Source of the DNA: JBFLYN01 sp040756655
GTDB lineage: Bacteria; Bacillota; Sulfobacillia; UBA8153
Direction of reading: 5' to 3'
Length of the DNA stretch: 57,808 nucleotides
Assembly: GCA_040756655.1 (NCBI GenBank)
Contig: JBFLYN010000020.1
Coordinates: 1 to 57,808 of the forward strand
Made by a program: the position numbers and the translations under genes. Below the pieces are notes generated by a model that worked only from the letters and a program-made list of their open reading frames with translations, did no database searches and had not been told where the DNA came from. Positions 18,675 through 27,527 of this stretch are shown here, one piece after another. How positions within the stretch are numbered: position 1 is the stretch's first letter; each line of letters opens with the position of its first letter.

Positions 18675-19715
18675 ATGCAGCCGGCAAAGGCGAGTTGTCG
18701 CGGGCGAGCCAAGCTCTTACTGCTCGTCCTGGTGTTGACCACCTCGGTCCCGGGTTGTTTCCAACTGGGGAAACCGCCACCTGCGGCCCAGACCCTGGAA
18801 CGCACCGAATTCATGATGGATACCATAGTCAGGATCACCTATTTCCAGCCGGGCCAGGGCGCAGCCGTGGAGAAGGCCCTGGCAGCCATGCAGGAAATCG
18901 AAGAGAAAATGAGCGCCCACCTGGATACCTCCGAAGTCTCCGCCATTAACCGGGCCGCGGGATTGCACCCGGTCAAAGTATCCTCCCAGACCCTGCAAAC
19001 TATCATGTTGGGGTTAGAGGCCGGTCGCCTAACTGGTGGTGCCTTCGACATAACCATCAAGCCTTTGATCGACCTCTGGGGAATCGGCAAGAAGGGAGAT
19101 TACGTGCCCTCCAGCGAGGAGATCGAGTCGGCCCGGCAACTGGTGGACTACCGCCTGGTCCGTGTCGATCAAGAGGCCGGAGAAGTCATGCTCGAAAAAG
19201 CCGGCATGGCCATGGACCTCGGTGGGATCGCCAAGGGCTACGCCGTAGATGAGGCGGCCCGAGTCCTGATGGAAAACGGTGTGACGGAGGCGCTGATCAA
19301 CGCCGGCGGTGACATCTATGTCCTGGGCGAAAAGGCCGGCGGGAATCCCTGGCGCATTGCCGTACAGCACCCCCGGCGTTCCTCCGACTATATTGCCATC
19401 CTCCAGCTGAGGAGCATCTCCGCCGTCACTTCCGGCGATTACGAGAGGTTCATCGACGTGGGTGGCCAGCGTTATCACCACATTCTCGATCCCCGGACAG
19501 GACGTCCTCCGGGCGAACTAGTATCGGCCACTGTCGTGGCTTCCAGTGCAGCCATGGCTGACGCATTGTCCACGGCCGTCTTCGTGCTCGGCCTTGAGCC
19601 GGGGATGGCGCTGCTCAGGTCCTTGCCCGGGGTGGAAGGGCTGGTCGTGACCCCGGCCGGCACGGTGATCTACACAGATGGACTCAAAGGTAAGGTGGAA
19701 GTGCTGCGCTGGTAA
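18675..19715 (+). CDS. apbE: FAD:protein FMN transferase (lipoprotein)
   Basis: ApbE transfers FMN from FAD onto Ser/Thr of target proteins and is the enzyme that flavinylates RnfD and RnfG. The 346-residue precursor has a basic N-terminus, a hydrophobic stretch and the lipobox SVPGC with Cys28, so the enzyme is anchored on the outer face of the membrane. Family signatures include MDTIVRITYF, DLGGIAKGYAVD, INAGGDIYVLG and HHILDPRTGRP. Its position right after rnfB fits maturation of the Rnf complex. ATG 18675 has a GGTGGGGAG ribosome site. Confidence 0.93.
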   Translation: MQPAKASCRGRAKLLLLVLVLTTSVPGCFQLGKPPPAAQTLERTEFMMDTIVRITYFQPGQGAAVEKALAAMQEIEEKMSAHLDTSEVSAINRAAGLHPVKVSSQTLQTIMLGLEAGRLTGGAFDITIKPLIDLWGIGKKGDYVPSSEEIESARQLVDYRLVRVDQEAGEVMLEKAGMAMDLGGIAKGYAVDEAARVLMENGVTEALINAGGDIYVLGEKAGGNPWRIAVQHPRRSSDYIAILQLRSISAVTSGDYERFIDVGGQRYHHILDPRTGRPPGELVSATVVASSAAMADALSTAVFVLGLEPGMALLRSLPGVEGLVVTPAGTVIYTDGLKGKVEVLRW

Positions 19716-19822
19716 GTGATACTGGGTAGACATGGAACTTATTGGTTAGAATCGATTACAGGAAACCCAACGGCCGGGAGCGAACTACTTGTCCACTGTA
19801 CAACCTTTGAGGGGGACGGATC

Positions 19823-20068
19823 ATGCACCGCCAAAAGAGCCTCTGGGCCCTCCTTTTCGTAGTCTTGTTCGGCGCCGTCGCCGGCAGTGCCATCGGTCAG
19901 ACTTTAGGGACGCTGGTACCACTCCTGGCCCAAGGGATTACCGTGGGCACCCCCCAGCCACTAGGGCTGGACCTGTACGTGATCAGGTTCTCCCTGGCAG
20001 TGGATTTCACCCTCAACCTCACCGGTGCCCTGGGCATCCTGGTAGCTCTTTTCCTATACAGGCGTTAA
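19823..20068 (+). CDS. DUF4321 small membrane protein
   Basis: The 81-residue protein has two hydrophobic segments (residues ~8-35 and ~58-78) joined by a short loop containing GTPQPLGLDLYVIRFSL. This matches the DUF4321 family, which is commonly encoded just upstream of maf and radC in Clostridia. Its function is unknown. ATG 19823 follows GAGGGGGA. Only 13 bases separate it from maf, so it should be co-transcribed with the maf-radC-mre cluster. Confidence 0.8.
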   Translation: MHRQKSLWALLFVVLFGAVAGSAIGQTLGTLVPLLAQGITVGTPQPLGLDLYVIRFSLAVDFTLNLTGALGILVALFLYRR

Positions 20069-20081
20069 CGGGGGTTTGGCA

Positions 20082-20657
20082 GTGCGGCAAATCGTCCTGG
20101 CCTCAGCTTCGCCCCGCAGGCGGGCGCTTCTGGAGCAAGTGGGAGTTGTATTCTCGGTGGACCCCAGCGCCCTGGATGAGAGTTTCCTCCAGGGCGAGGA
20201 ACCACAAGCAGCCGCCGGGCGTCTTGCATTGGGCAAAGCTGCCAGCGTAGCGTCACGCCATACCGACGCCCTGGTAATCGGGGCGGATACGGTGGTAGTA
20301 GCCGGCCAGGTCATGTTGGGGAAGCCCGCAAGCCCGGTCGAGGCCAGGACCATGCTGGACCTGCTGGCTGGCCGGGAGCACCGGGTAGTGACCGGGCTGG
20401 CGCTCTGGGATACCGGTACGGGTGATTATTGTGTGGACTGGGAGGAAAGCCGGGTGTGGATGCGTCCATTCTCGGCCGCGGAGCGCGACCGCTACGTAGC
20501 TACAGGCGAGCCGTTGGGCAAAGCCGGCGGTTATGCCATTCAGGGCAAGGGCGCTCTCTTGGTTGAGCGACTGGAAGGCTGTTACTCCAACGTGGTGGGC
20601 CTGCCGCTGGTACGCTTGGCCGCCATGTTGAAGGGATTTGGGGTTATCCTGCTTTAG
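20082..20657 (+). CDS. maf: Maf family nucleotide pyrophosphatase
   Basis: Maf proteins hydrolyse non-canonical or modified nucleoside triphosphates, mainly dTTP/UTP or m5UTP types, and over-expression affects septum formation in Bacillus. The 191-residue protein starts with the signature LASASPRRRALLEQVGV and contains GADTVV and GGYAIQGKGALLVE. GTG 20082 was preferred over TTG 20076 for its spacing from the GGGG ribosome site at 20071-20074. Confidence 0.94.
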   Translation: MRQIVLASASPRRRALLEQVGVVFSVDPSALDESFLQGEEPQAAAGRLALGKAASVASRHTDALVIGADTVVVAGQVMLGKPASPVEARTMLDLLAGREHRVVTGLALWDTGTGDYCVDWEESRVWMRPFSAAERDRYVATGEPLGKAGGYAIQGKGALLVERLEGCYSNVVGLPLVRLAAMLKGFGVILL

Positions 20658-20698
20658 CCTCCTTCCGTGCGAGGGCGCCGGTTGAGAGGCGGTGTACC

Positions 20699-21391
20699 GT
20701 GGACGAGCTGGAATACCGGACTACCTTGAAGGACCTGCCCGCCAGCGAACGACCCCGGGAGCGGCTGGCCATGCTGGGGACCAGGGCGTTGACCGACACG
20801 GAGCTAGTGGCCATCTTGCTGGGCAGCGGTACGCGTTCCAAGACCGCATTGGAGGTGGCGCGCTGCCTCCTGCAGGGCGAGGGCATCAGGGTCTTGGCCC
20901 AGGCTTCCGTGGATGAACTGGCCCGAGAGCCCGGTATCGGGCTGGCCAAAGCGTGTGTCTTAAAGGCGGCGGCCGAAATAGGCCGGAGGCTGGCATCTTC
21001 TAGCATGGACCGGGCAGTGGTCAGGTCTCCGGGTGATGTGGGTGACCTTTTGATGGAGGACATGCGCTACCTTGACCGGGAGCACTTTCGCATCGTGATG
21101 CTGAACACCAAAAACCAGGTCCTGGGAGTGGAATCGGTAGCTGTGGGAAGCCTGAACGCAGCAATCGTCCATCCCCGTGAGATCTTTAAGTCAGCCATCA
21201 CGCGGAGCGCTGCCGCAGTGGTCCTGGTCCACAACCACCCCAGCGGAGACCCCACGCCCAGCCAGGAGGATATCCAGATCACGCGCCGGTTGGTGGAAGC
21301 CGGAAGGCTACTGGGCATCGAGGTCCTGGACCATGTGGTTATAGGAGACAACCGATACCTGAGTCTGCGCGGAACCCGGGCGGACTGGTGA
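20699..21391 (+). CDS. radC: RadC family JAB/MPN-domain protein
   Basis: The 230-residue protein has an N-terminal helix-hairpin-helix region (PASERPRERLAMLGTRALTD ... ILLGSGT). The C-terminal JAMM metalloprotease-like motif is HNHPSGDPTPSQED, with His178, His180, Ser188 and Asp191 as the expected zinc-site residues. The old link to DNA repair is not supported for the family, and the real role is unsettled. It sits between maf and mreB, as in Bacillus subtilis. The start is GTG 20699, preceded by GAGAGGCGG. Confidence 0.94.
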   Translation: MDELEYRTTLKDLPASERPRERLAMLGTRALTDTELVAILLGSGTRSKTALEVARCLLQGEGIRVLAQASVDELAREPGIGLAKACVLKAAAEIGRRLASSSMDRAVVRSPGDVGDLLMEDMRYLDREHFRIVMLNTKNQVLGVESVAVGSLNAAIVHPREIFKSAITRSAAAVVLVHNHPSGDPTPSQEDIQITRRLVEAGRLLGIEVLDHVVIGDNRYLSLRGTRADW

Positions 21392-21412
21392 TGAGAAAGG
21401 GGCGGCGCCACC

Positions 21413-22447
21413 ATGATGGACTTCTTGTACAACATCTTTTCCAGGGACATCGGCATCGACCTTGGCACAGCCAACACCGTGGTGCACGTACGGGGGAAGG
21501 GAATCGTGCTGCAGGAACCTTCGGTGGTTGCCGTACAGAGTGACACCAAGGCCATCTTGGCCGTGGGCAGCGAGGCCAAGCAGATGATCGGGCGCACCCC
21601 GGGCAATATCATTGCCATCCGTCCCATGAAGGACGGGGTCATCGCGGACTTCGATGTCACCCAGCTGATGCTCAGGTATTTCATTTCCAAGGCACACCGC
21701 CGTACCATTTTCAAACCCCGGGTGGTCATCGCCGTGCCTTCAGGAGTTACCCAGGTGGAGCGCCGGGCCGTACTTGATGCGGCCATGCAGGCCGGAGCCC
21801 GCGAAGCCTACCTCATCGAAGAACCCATGGCGGCCGCCATTGGTGCCGGGCTTCCGGTGTACGAGCCTATGGGCAACATGGTGGTGGACATCGGCGGTGG
21901 GACCACAGAGGTGGCAGTGATCTCCCTGGGGGGGATCGTCAACACTCGCTCCATACGGGTAGCTGGAGATGAAATGGACGAGGCCATCGTCAACTATGTC
22001 AAGCGAACATACAACCTGATGATCGGGGAGCGGACGGCCGAGGAAGTGAAGATCAAGATCGGCTCGGCCGCGCCGGTCAACGACGGCGAAACCATGGAAG
22101 TGCGAGGGCGGGACCTGGTCACCGGGCTCCCTAAGTTCCACGTAATAACCGCGGAGGAAGTGCGCAAAGCCCTGGCTGAACCGGTCTCGGCCATCATAGA
22201 GGCCATCAGGTCTACGCTGGAGAAGACCCCGCCCGAACTGGCGGCTGATATCATGGACCGGGGGATAATCATGACCGGCGGCGGTTCCCTGCTCCGCGGG
22301 TTCGACAATCTGGCCAAAGATGAGACGGGCATGCCCGTGCACATTGCAGAGGACCCCCTGCTATCAGTTGTCCGGGGCACGGGCAAGGCACTGGATGAGA
22401 TCGAAACCCTAAGAAAGGTACAGGTGACTGCCAAGAAGCTCGCCTGA
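21413..22447 (+). CDS. mreB: Rod shape-determining protein MreB
   Basis: MreB is the bacterial actin that forms membrane-associated filaments directing lateral wall synthesis. The 344-residue protein has the actin-fold phosphate loops GIDLGTANT and VDIGGGTTEVAVISLGGI, and the adenosine-motif region MTGGGSLLRGFDNL. It begins the mreBCD - PBP2 - minCDE - rodA run of wall and division genes. Two adjacent ATG codons (21413, 21416) are possible starts. Confidence 0.98.
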   Translation: MMDFLYNIFSRDIGIDLGTANTVVHVRGKGIVLQEPSVVAVQSDTKAILAVGSEAKQMIGRTPGNIIAIRPMKDGVIADFDVTQLMLRYFISKAHRRTIFKPRVVIAVPSGVTQVERRAVLDAAMQAGAREAYLIEEPMAAAIGAGLPVYEPMGNMVVDIGGGTTEVAVISLGGIVNTRSIRVAGDEMDEAIVNYVKRTYNLMIGERTAEEVKIKIGSAAPVNDGETMEVRGRDLVTGLPKFHVITAEEVRKALAEPVSAIIEAIRSTLEKTPPELAADIMDRGIIMTGGGSLLRGFDNLAKDETGMPVHIAEDPLLSVVRGTGKALDEIETLRKVQVTAKKLA

Positions 22448-22470
22448 CCCAGCCCGAAAGGCGTGGATGC

Positions 22471-23304
22471 ATGTTTAGACGCCTGGCACAGGAGCGCTTC
22501 GCTCTATCCGCGGTAATCGTGGTGGTTATCACCGTTGCGCTAATGAGCCTGACTGCTCACCAACGGGACCGGTTAAGTGCCGTAGAGCGCATGCTCCAGG
22601 ACGCAGTGGAGCCATTACAGCATCACCTGCACCAGGCTGCAGCCGGTGTTACCAGCCAGCTGGAGCGCTGGAGGGACGTACGCTTCCTCTGGGCGGAGAA
22701 CCAGGTCCTGTCCAAGAAGGCCGGACTGGTAGAGGAACTCCAGCACCGGCTCGAGGAGCTCAATGCCGAAAATGAGCGCTTGCGGGCTTTACTGGGGTTT
22801 GCGCGCACACTGGAGGCTGAGTACATTCCGGCCGGGGTCACTGGCCGCAACCCGGATAACTGGTTTCAGACTATCACCATAAACCGCGGCAGCCTTCACG
22901 GGGTCAGTCCCAACGACGTAGTCGTGACCAGCCAGGGGCTGGTGGGGCGGGTGAGCACCGTTTCGGCCCGGTCGGCCACAGTCATGCTGATCCTTGACCC
23001 GGATAGTGGCGTGGGAGCCATGGTTCAGAGGACGAGAGACGCTGGGGTGGCGCTGGGCAGCGCCGGAGACAGGCGTTTTCTCCACATGAAGATGTTCTTC
23101 CGCGAGGCCAGCGTAGCCCCGGGAGACGTCATCGTGACCTCGGGCCTGTCTTATATCTTTCCCAAGGGCATCCTGGTGGGTGTGGTTGAGAGCGTAGGCA
23201 TAGACCACAGTGGCCTGGTCAAGACGGCCCGTATCCGGCCTGCAGTGGACTTCCACCGGCTGGAGGAAGTGCTGGTGATCAAAAACCCCGGGTGGGAGAG
23301 GTGA
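22471..23304 (+). CDS. mreC: Rod shape-determining protein MreC
   Basis: MreC is an extracytoplasmic scaffold linking MreB / MreD to the penicillin-binding proteins. The 277-residue protein has one N-terminal transmembrane helix (residues ~10-28), a coiled coil (residues ~60-105, LVEELQHRLEELNAENERLR) and the beta-rich C-terminal domain (VTGRNPDNWFQTITINRG ... DVIVTSGLSYIFPKGILVG). Length and neighbours match the family. Confidence 0.96.
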   Translation: MFRRLAQERFALSAVIVVVITVALMSLTAHQRDRLSAVERMLQDAVEPLQHHLHQAAAGVTSQLERWRDVRFLWAENQVLSKKAGLVEELQHRLEELNAENERLRALLGFARTLEAEYIPAGVTGRNPDNWFQTITINRGSLHGVSPNDVVVTSQGLVGRVSTVSARSATVMLILDPDSGVGAMVQRTRDAGVALGSAGDRRFLHMKMFFREASVAPGDVIVTSGLSYIFPKGILVGVVESVGIDHSGLVKTARIRPAVDFHRLEEVLVIKNPGWER

Positions 23305-23308
23305 GGCC

Positions 23309-23845
23309 ATGAGCAGGCGTGCGCACAGCTGGGTGGGCATGGGCCTGCTCTTTTTGGTGCTGGCCGCAGCAGAACGGGCTATCTTGCACCGGGTGCAAGT
23401 GGGGGGTGTCAAGCCCGATCCACTCTTGATGTTCACGGTGGTTTACGGGTTCTTACGCGGAGTCCCGGGAGGAGCTGCCGTGGGCTTTGGAACCGGCCTG
23501 GCCCGGGACATTCTATCCGGGCGCTACATAGGTCTTACCGCTCTAAGCCGGGGCCTGCTGGGCGCGGGCGCCGGCTTTCTCCACCGCGGGTTTCACGGCG
23601 ACAACACCCTTATTCCGCCAGCAGCCGGCTTTGCCGCCAGCGTGCTCTCGGACGTGGTGTTCCTGTTGGCGTTGGGAATCCCCGGCCGGGCCGAGGAAAT
23701 CCTGCGCATTGGCCAGACGGTCATCCTCCCGGCGGCCGTTTATAACGCCTGCCTGGCGCCACTTTTTTGCACCTTCTACCGGATGCTCACCCGCCGGTGG
23801 CAGGTTACTACCGGAGATAGCCGGCCGCACCTGGAAGTGAGTTGA
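23309..23845 (+). CDS. mreD: Rod shape-determining protein MreD
   Basis: The 178-residue polytopic membrane protein has five or six hydrophobic segments and the family-like feature GVKPDPLLMFTVVYGFLRG near residue 40. MreD is a partner of MreC and the elongation PBP in the lateral wall machinery. It lies four bases after mreC and eight bases before PBP2, so translational coupling is likely. Confidence 0.93.
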   Translation: MSRRAHSWVGMGLLFLVLAAAERAILHRVQVGGVKPDPLLMFTVVYGFLRGVPGGAAVGFGTGLARDILSGRYIGLTALSRGLLGAGAGFLHRGFHGDNTLIPPAAGFAASVLSDVVFLLALGIPGRAEEILRIGQTVILPAAVYNACLAPLFCTFYRMLTRRWQVTTGDSRPHLEVS

Positions 23846-23853
23846 GATAGGCA

Positions 23854-25665
23854 ATGCGTGACGATGGCGAATTCCTCAACACCAGGCTGCGCAGGAGCAT
23901 GATAGGCATTGTGATCCTTTTTGCAGCCATTATCCTCCGGCTCGGCCAGCTGCAGCTGGTTATGGGCCAGCATTACCTGGAGCTCTCCGACGGCAACCGG
24001 GTCCGCCCCATGGTGGTACCAGCCCTCAGGGGCCAGATCCTCGACCGGGAGGGCCGGATGCTGGCCACCAATCGCCCGTCCTTCAGTGTTTCCTTCGTTT
24101 ACATGGACGCCCAATCGGCGGACGAGAGCATCCCCAAGCTTGCAGAGATCCTGGAAATGGAAGAAGCCGAAATCCGGGCCTTGATCCGGGCACATTGGAA
24201 CCGCCTGTACCAGCCGGTGCGCATACGCAGCGACATCTCTCCCAAGGTCCACTCCCAGATTGAAGAGCGTCGGGCCGAACTCCCCGGTGTGGTAATCGAA
24301 CCAGAGCCGGTCCGGGACTATCCCTACGGTGCAGCGGCCGGGCACATCCTGGGCTATGTACACCAGATATCCGAGCGCCAACTGGCCCAGCCCGCTTTCT
24401 CTAACTATCAACCGGGTAGTGTCGTGGGCCAAGACGGCCTGGAAATCGCATACGAGCAGTACCTGGCCGGGCAAAACGGCGGTCGACAGGTGGAAGTAGA
24501 CGCCCGGGGACGTTACCGGGGCACGTTGGGGTACGTGGAGTCCCAACCAGGACATGACCTCTACCTCACCATCGATATTGAGCTGCAGCATGACATCGAA
24601 AAACTCCTGGCCCAGCACCTGGAGATGCTGCGCACCAGGACCGATCGCCCCATGCCCAACGCCAGGGCCGGGTCGGTAGTTATCTTGGATGTGCATACCG
24701 GGGCGGTGCTGGCCATGGTCAACCAGCCGCTGTACGACCCCAACGAATTTGCCAGTGGGATCTCTCAGGCCAGGCTCAACGAGCTCAATTCGGTCCGGGC
24801 TTTCATGAACCGGGCCATCGCCGGTACCTACGTGCCGGGTTCCACCTTCAAAATGGCAACGGCCTTGGCCGGGCTGGAAGAGCGTAAGATCTCGCCCTAC
24901 GAGCTCATCGAGGACACCGGGAGTCACTGGCTGGTGCCCTCCCTGGTCTGCTGGAACCGGACCGGCCACGGCAAGGTCAACCTGGAAACCGCCATCGCCG
25001 TATCCTGCAACGTCTACTTCTACGAGGTGGGTCGCCGGGTGGGGGTAAACAGCATTGCGCGCTACGCCTCCCAGCTGGGGCTGGGACGCCGGACCGGCAT
25101 TGACCTTCCCGGTGAGGCGGCCGGGATTCTTCCCACCACGGAATGGAAGGAACGGGCGTTCAGAGAGGGCCGGGCCCTTGAGCCACAGTTTCTATTGTCC
25201 GAGCACATGATGGCCGCCATGGGCCAGGTTTTCCACTCATACACCCCGTTGCAGATGGCGGTATTTGCCTCCACCCTGGCCACCGGGGTGCAGTACCAGC
25301 CTTACATAGTGCAGGCCATAGCCAGTCACAGCGGGGAGATCATCTACGAGCGTGAGCCCACGGTAGTGTCACGGTTGGAGGTTTCCCAGGCCAACCTGGA
25401 CATAGTTAGAAGAGGCATGCTGGGTGTGACCCGGCCAGGCGGAACGGCGTTCGGGGTGTTTTCCAACTTCCGTATTCCCGTGGCAGGAAAGACCGGTACG
25501 GCTGAGAATCCTCACGGTGATGACCATGGCTGGTTCGTGGGGTATGCCCCTTACGACCGCCCGCAGGTGGCCATCGCAGTGTTGGTGGAGCACGGTGGCT
25601 CTGGCAGTTCGGCGGCGGCTCCCCTGGCCCGGGACGTGCTGGCCCGGGTGTTCCAGACAAGGTAG
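23854..25665 (+). CDS. mrdA: Penicillin-binding protein 2 (elongasome transpeptidase)
   Basis: This class B PBP cross-links peptidoglycan during elongation. The 603-residue protein has an N-terminal membrane anchor (residues ~15-37) and a dimerisation / pedestal domain beginning with RGQILDREGRMLA. The transpeptidase domain has STFK with Ser330 and Lys333, SCN at 384-386 and KTGTA from Lys546. It is encoded between mreD and minC. RodA, its glycosyltransferase partner, is five genes downstream in the same cluster. Confidence 0.97.
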   Translation: MRDDGEFLNTRLRRSMIGIVILFAAIILRLGQLQLVMGQHYLELSDGNRVRPMVVPALRGQILDREGRMLATNRPSFSVSFVYMDAQSADESIPKLAEILEMEEAEIRALIRAHWNRLYQPVRIRSDISPKVHSQIEERRAELPGVVIEPEPVRDYPYGAAAGHILGYVHQISERQLAQPAFSNYQPGSVVGQDGLEIAYEQYLAGQNGGRQVEVDARGRYRGTLGYVESQPGHDLYLTIDIELQHDIEKLLAQHLEMLRTRTDRPMPNARAGSVVILDVHTGAVLAMVNQPLYDPNEFASGISQARLNELNSVRAFMNRAIAGTYVPGSTFKMATALAGLEERKISPYELIEDTGSHWLVPSLVCWNRTGHGKVNLETAIAVSCNVYFYEVGRRVGVNSIARYASQLGLGRRTGIDLPGEAAGILPTTEWKERAFREGRALEPQFLLSEHMMAAMGQVFHSYTPLQMAVFASTLATGVQYQPYIVQAIASHSGEIIYEREPTVVSRLEVSQANLDIVRRGMLGVTRPGGTAFGVFSNFRIPVAGKTGTAENPHGDDHGWFVGYAPYDRPQVAIAVLVEHGGSGSSAAAPLARDVLARVFQTR

Positions 25666-25767
25666 AACCCGGGTCTGGGAACTTGCAGGATTTGGAAAGG
25701 CCTTGTGGAATGGAAAACGCGAACAGCTCAGGCCGGGCAGGTTCCGGGGCGAATTGGAGGAGCGCTT

Positions 25768-26406
25768 GTGAAAAGCGACGAGATAGTATTTCGCGGTACT
25801 CGCGACGGCCTGCAGATCATGTTGGATGACGAAAGCGAGTTTGATGCCATCAAGTCCAGGCTGGTCCAGCGCTTGCAGAGTGCGGAGTATTTCTTCCGGG
25901 GAGGCGATGTGATCCTGGACACCGGCAGGCGGATCCTCACCGAGGAGCAGGTCATGGCCCTGGACGAGCTTTCCCGCCAACACCGGATGCGCATTGTGAA
26001 GATCGTATCTCACCCGGATGCGCCTCACCGCGAGGCGGACCTGAAGCAGCATGCACCGGTCGAAGCCGTGCCTGGTGACACCCTCCTGCACCGGCGGACC
26101 CTACGGTCCGGTCAGAGCGTCGAGTATGACGGGAACGTCGTCATCTTGGGGGATGTAAACCCCGGCGCCGAGGTGCGAGCTGGAGGAGACATCCTGGTGA
26201 TGGGCACAGTCCGGGGAGTAGTCCACGCTGGGGCTTCCGGCCGTGCCGACGCAGTGGTTGTAGCCTTTAGGCTCAGGCCTACCCAGATCCGTATCGGTCC
26301 TCACATTGGCCGGCCACCCGAGGAGGAAGGAGCGGGGCCGGCGTTGCCCGAGGTCGCCAGGGTCAGGGACGGTGCCATCATCGTCGAACACCTTAACCCG
26401 GCCTGA
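25768..26406 (+). CDS. minC: Septum site-determining protein MinC
   Basis: MinC blocks FtsZ polymerisation away from mid-cell. The 212-residue product has an N-terminal FtsZ-inhibiting domain and the C-terminal beta-helix MinD-binding domain (SVEYDGNVVILGDVNPGAEVRAGGD, with a repeated GDV / GTV pattern). GTG 25768 has GGAGGAG at 25756-25762. A gap of about 100 bases precedes it and minD follows. Confidence 0.95.
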   Translation: MKSDEIVFRGTRDGLQIMLDDESEFDAIKSRLVQRLQSAEYFFRGGDVILDTGRRILTEEQVMALDELSRQHRMRIVKIVSHPDAPHREADLKQHAPVEAVPGDTLLHRRTLRSGQSVEYDGNVVILGDVNPGAEVRAGGDILVMGTVRGVVHAGASGRADAVVVAFRLRPTQIRIGPHIGRPPEEEGAGPALPEVARVRDGAIIVEHLNPA

Positions 26407-26437
26407 GAGGTATTATCAAGTAAGGAAGTGATTGCTA

Positions 26438-27232
26438 GTGGGCGAGTCTTTAGTGATAACCTCAGGCAAAGGCGGGGTGGGGAAGACCACTACCACCGCC
26501 AACATCGGTGCAGCGCTGGCATTAAACGGGCACAATGTGGTCTTAGTAGATGCCGACATTGGCCTGCGCAACCTCGACGTGGTTATGGGACTGGAAAACC
26601 GTATTGTCTACGATCTGGTGGACGTGATTGAAGGGTATTGCCGCCTCAGACAGGCCCTGATCAAGGATAAGCGCATTGAGGGGCTGCACCTTCTGCCTGC
26701 CGCCCAGACCAGGGACAAGAACGCCGTCAGCCCGGCCCAGATGAAGGCATTATGCAATGATCTTAAAGACCAGTTCGACTTCGTGATCATCGACTGCCCG
26801 GCTGGGATAGAACAGGGCTTCAAGAACGCCATCGCCGGGGCCGACCGGGCCGTTGTGGTCACCACCCCCGAGGTGGCTGCGGTCCGCGATGCCGACCGGA
26901 TCATCGGACTGGTGGAGGCTGCCCAGCTGCCACAGCCACTGCTGATCATCAACCGCATTCGCGCCCACATGGTGAAGCATGGGGACATGATGAACATTGA
27001 GGACATCCTGGATGTACTGGCGATTGGTCTTTTGGGCGTGGTTCCGGAAGACGAGTACATAGTGGTTTCCACCAATCGTGGCGAGGTAGCAGTGCTGAAC
27101 AACCAGTCCCGGGCCGGACAGGCTTACCGTAATATATCCCGGCGCATCCTGGGGGAAGAAGTCCCCTTGCTGTCGTTGGAGGAGTCTTCGGGGCTCCTTG
27201 GACGGCTGCGCCGGTGGATGACTGGCCGGTGA
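26438..27232 (+). CDS. minD: Septum site-determining ATPase MinD
   Basis: MinD is a membrane-associated ParA/MinD-type ATPase that recruits MinC. The 264-residue protein has the deviant Walker A SGKGGVGKTTTTAN, the switch region DADIGLRNLDVVMG, and the C-terminal amphipathic membrane-targeting helix (LLGRLRRWMTGR). GTG 26438 has AAGGAAGTG upstream; TTG 26432 is an alternative two codons earlier. It is followed directly by minE. Confidence 0.98.
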   Translation: MGESLVITSGKGGVGKTTTTANIGAALALNGHNVVLVDADIGLRNLDVVMGLENRIVYDLVDVIEGYCRLRQALIKDKRIEGLHLLPAAQTRDKNAVSPAQMKALCNDLKDQFDFVIIDCPAGIEQGFKNAIAGADRAVVVTTPEVAAVRDADRIIGLVEAAQLPQPLLIINRIRAHMVKHGDMMNIEDILDVLAIGLLGVVPEDEYIVVSTNRGEVAVLNNQSRAGQAYRNISRRILGEEVPLLSLEESSGLLGRLRRWMTGR

Positions 27233-27247
27233 AAGGAGGCCATGTAG

Positions 27248-27517
27248 ATGCTGGAGTTTCTGGGCAGGTTCTTTAACCAGCAACAGCCGAGCAAGCAAGC
27301 GGCCAAAGAGCGCCTCAGACTGGTGCTCATCCACGACCGGGCCAGTGTGGCCCCGCAGGTACTGGAAACACTCAAAGAAGACCTCATCGGCGTGATCAGC
27401 AAGTACATGGATATCGACGAAAAGTCCATGGAGGTTGGTCTTTCGCGTGTTGAGGGGTCTGTGGCTTTGGTAGCCAACATCCCGGTCAAGAGTCTCAAGC
27501 GGGCAATCCAAGCCTGA
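27248..27517 (+). CDS. minE: Cell division topological factor MinE
   Basis: MinE stimulates MinD ATPase and drives pole-to-pole oscillation. The 89-residue protein has an N-terminal amphipathic segment (LEFLGRFFN), the MinD-contact helix AKERLRLVLIHDRA, and the C-terminal topological-specificity domain. An AAAGGAGG ribosome site precedes ATG 27248. Its presence implies an oscillating Min system rather than the DivIVA-only type of Bacillus. Confidence 0.97.
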   Translation: MLEFLGRFFNQQQPSKQAAKERLRLVLIHDRASVAPQVLETLKEDLIGVISKYMDIDEKSMEVGLSRVEGSVALVANIPVKSLKRAIQA

Positions 27518-27527
27518 TACGAGAGGG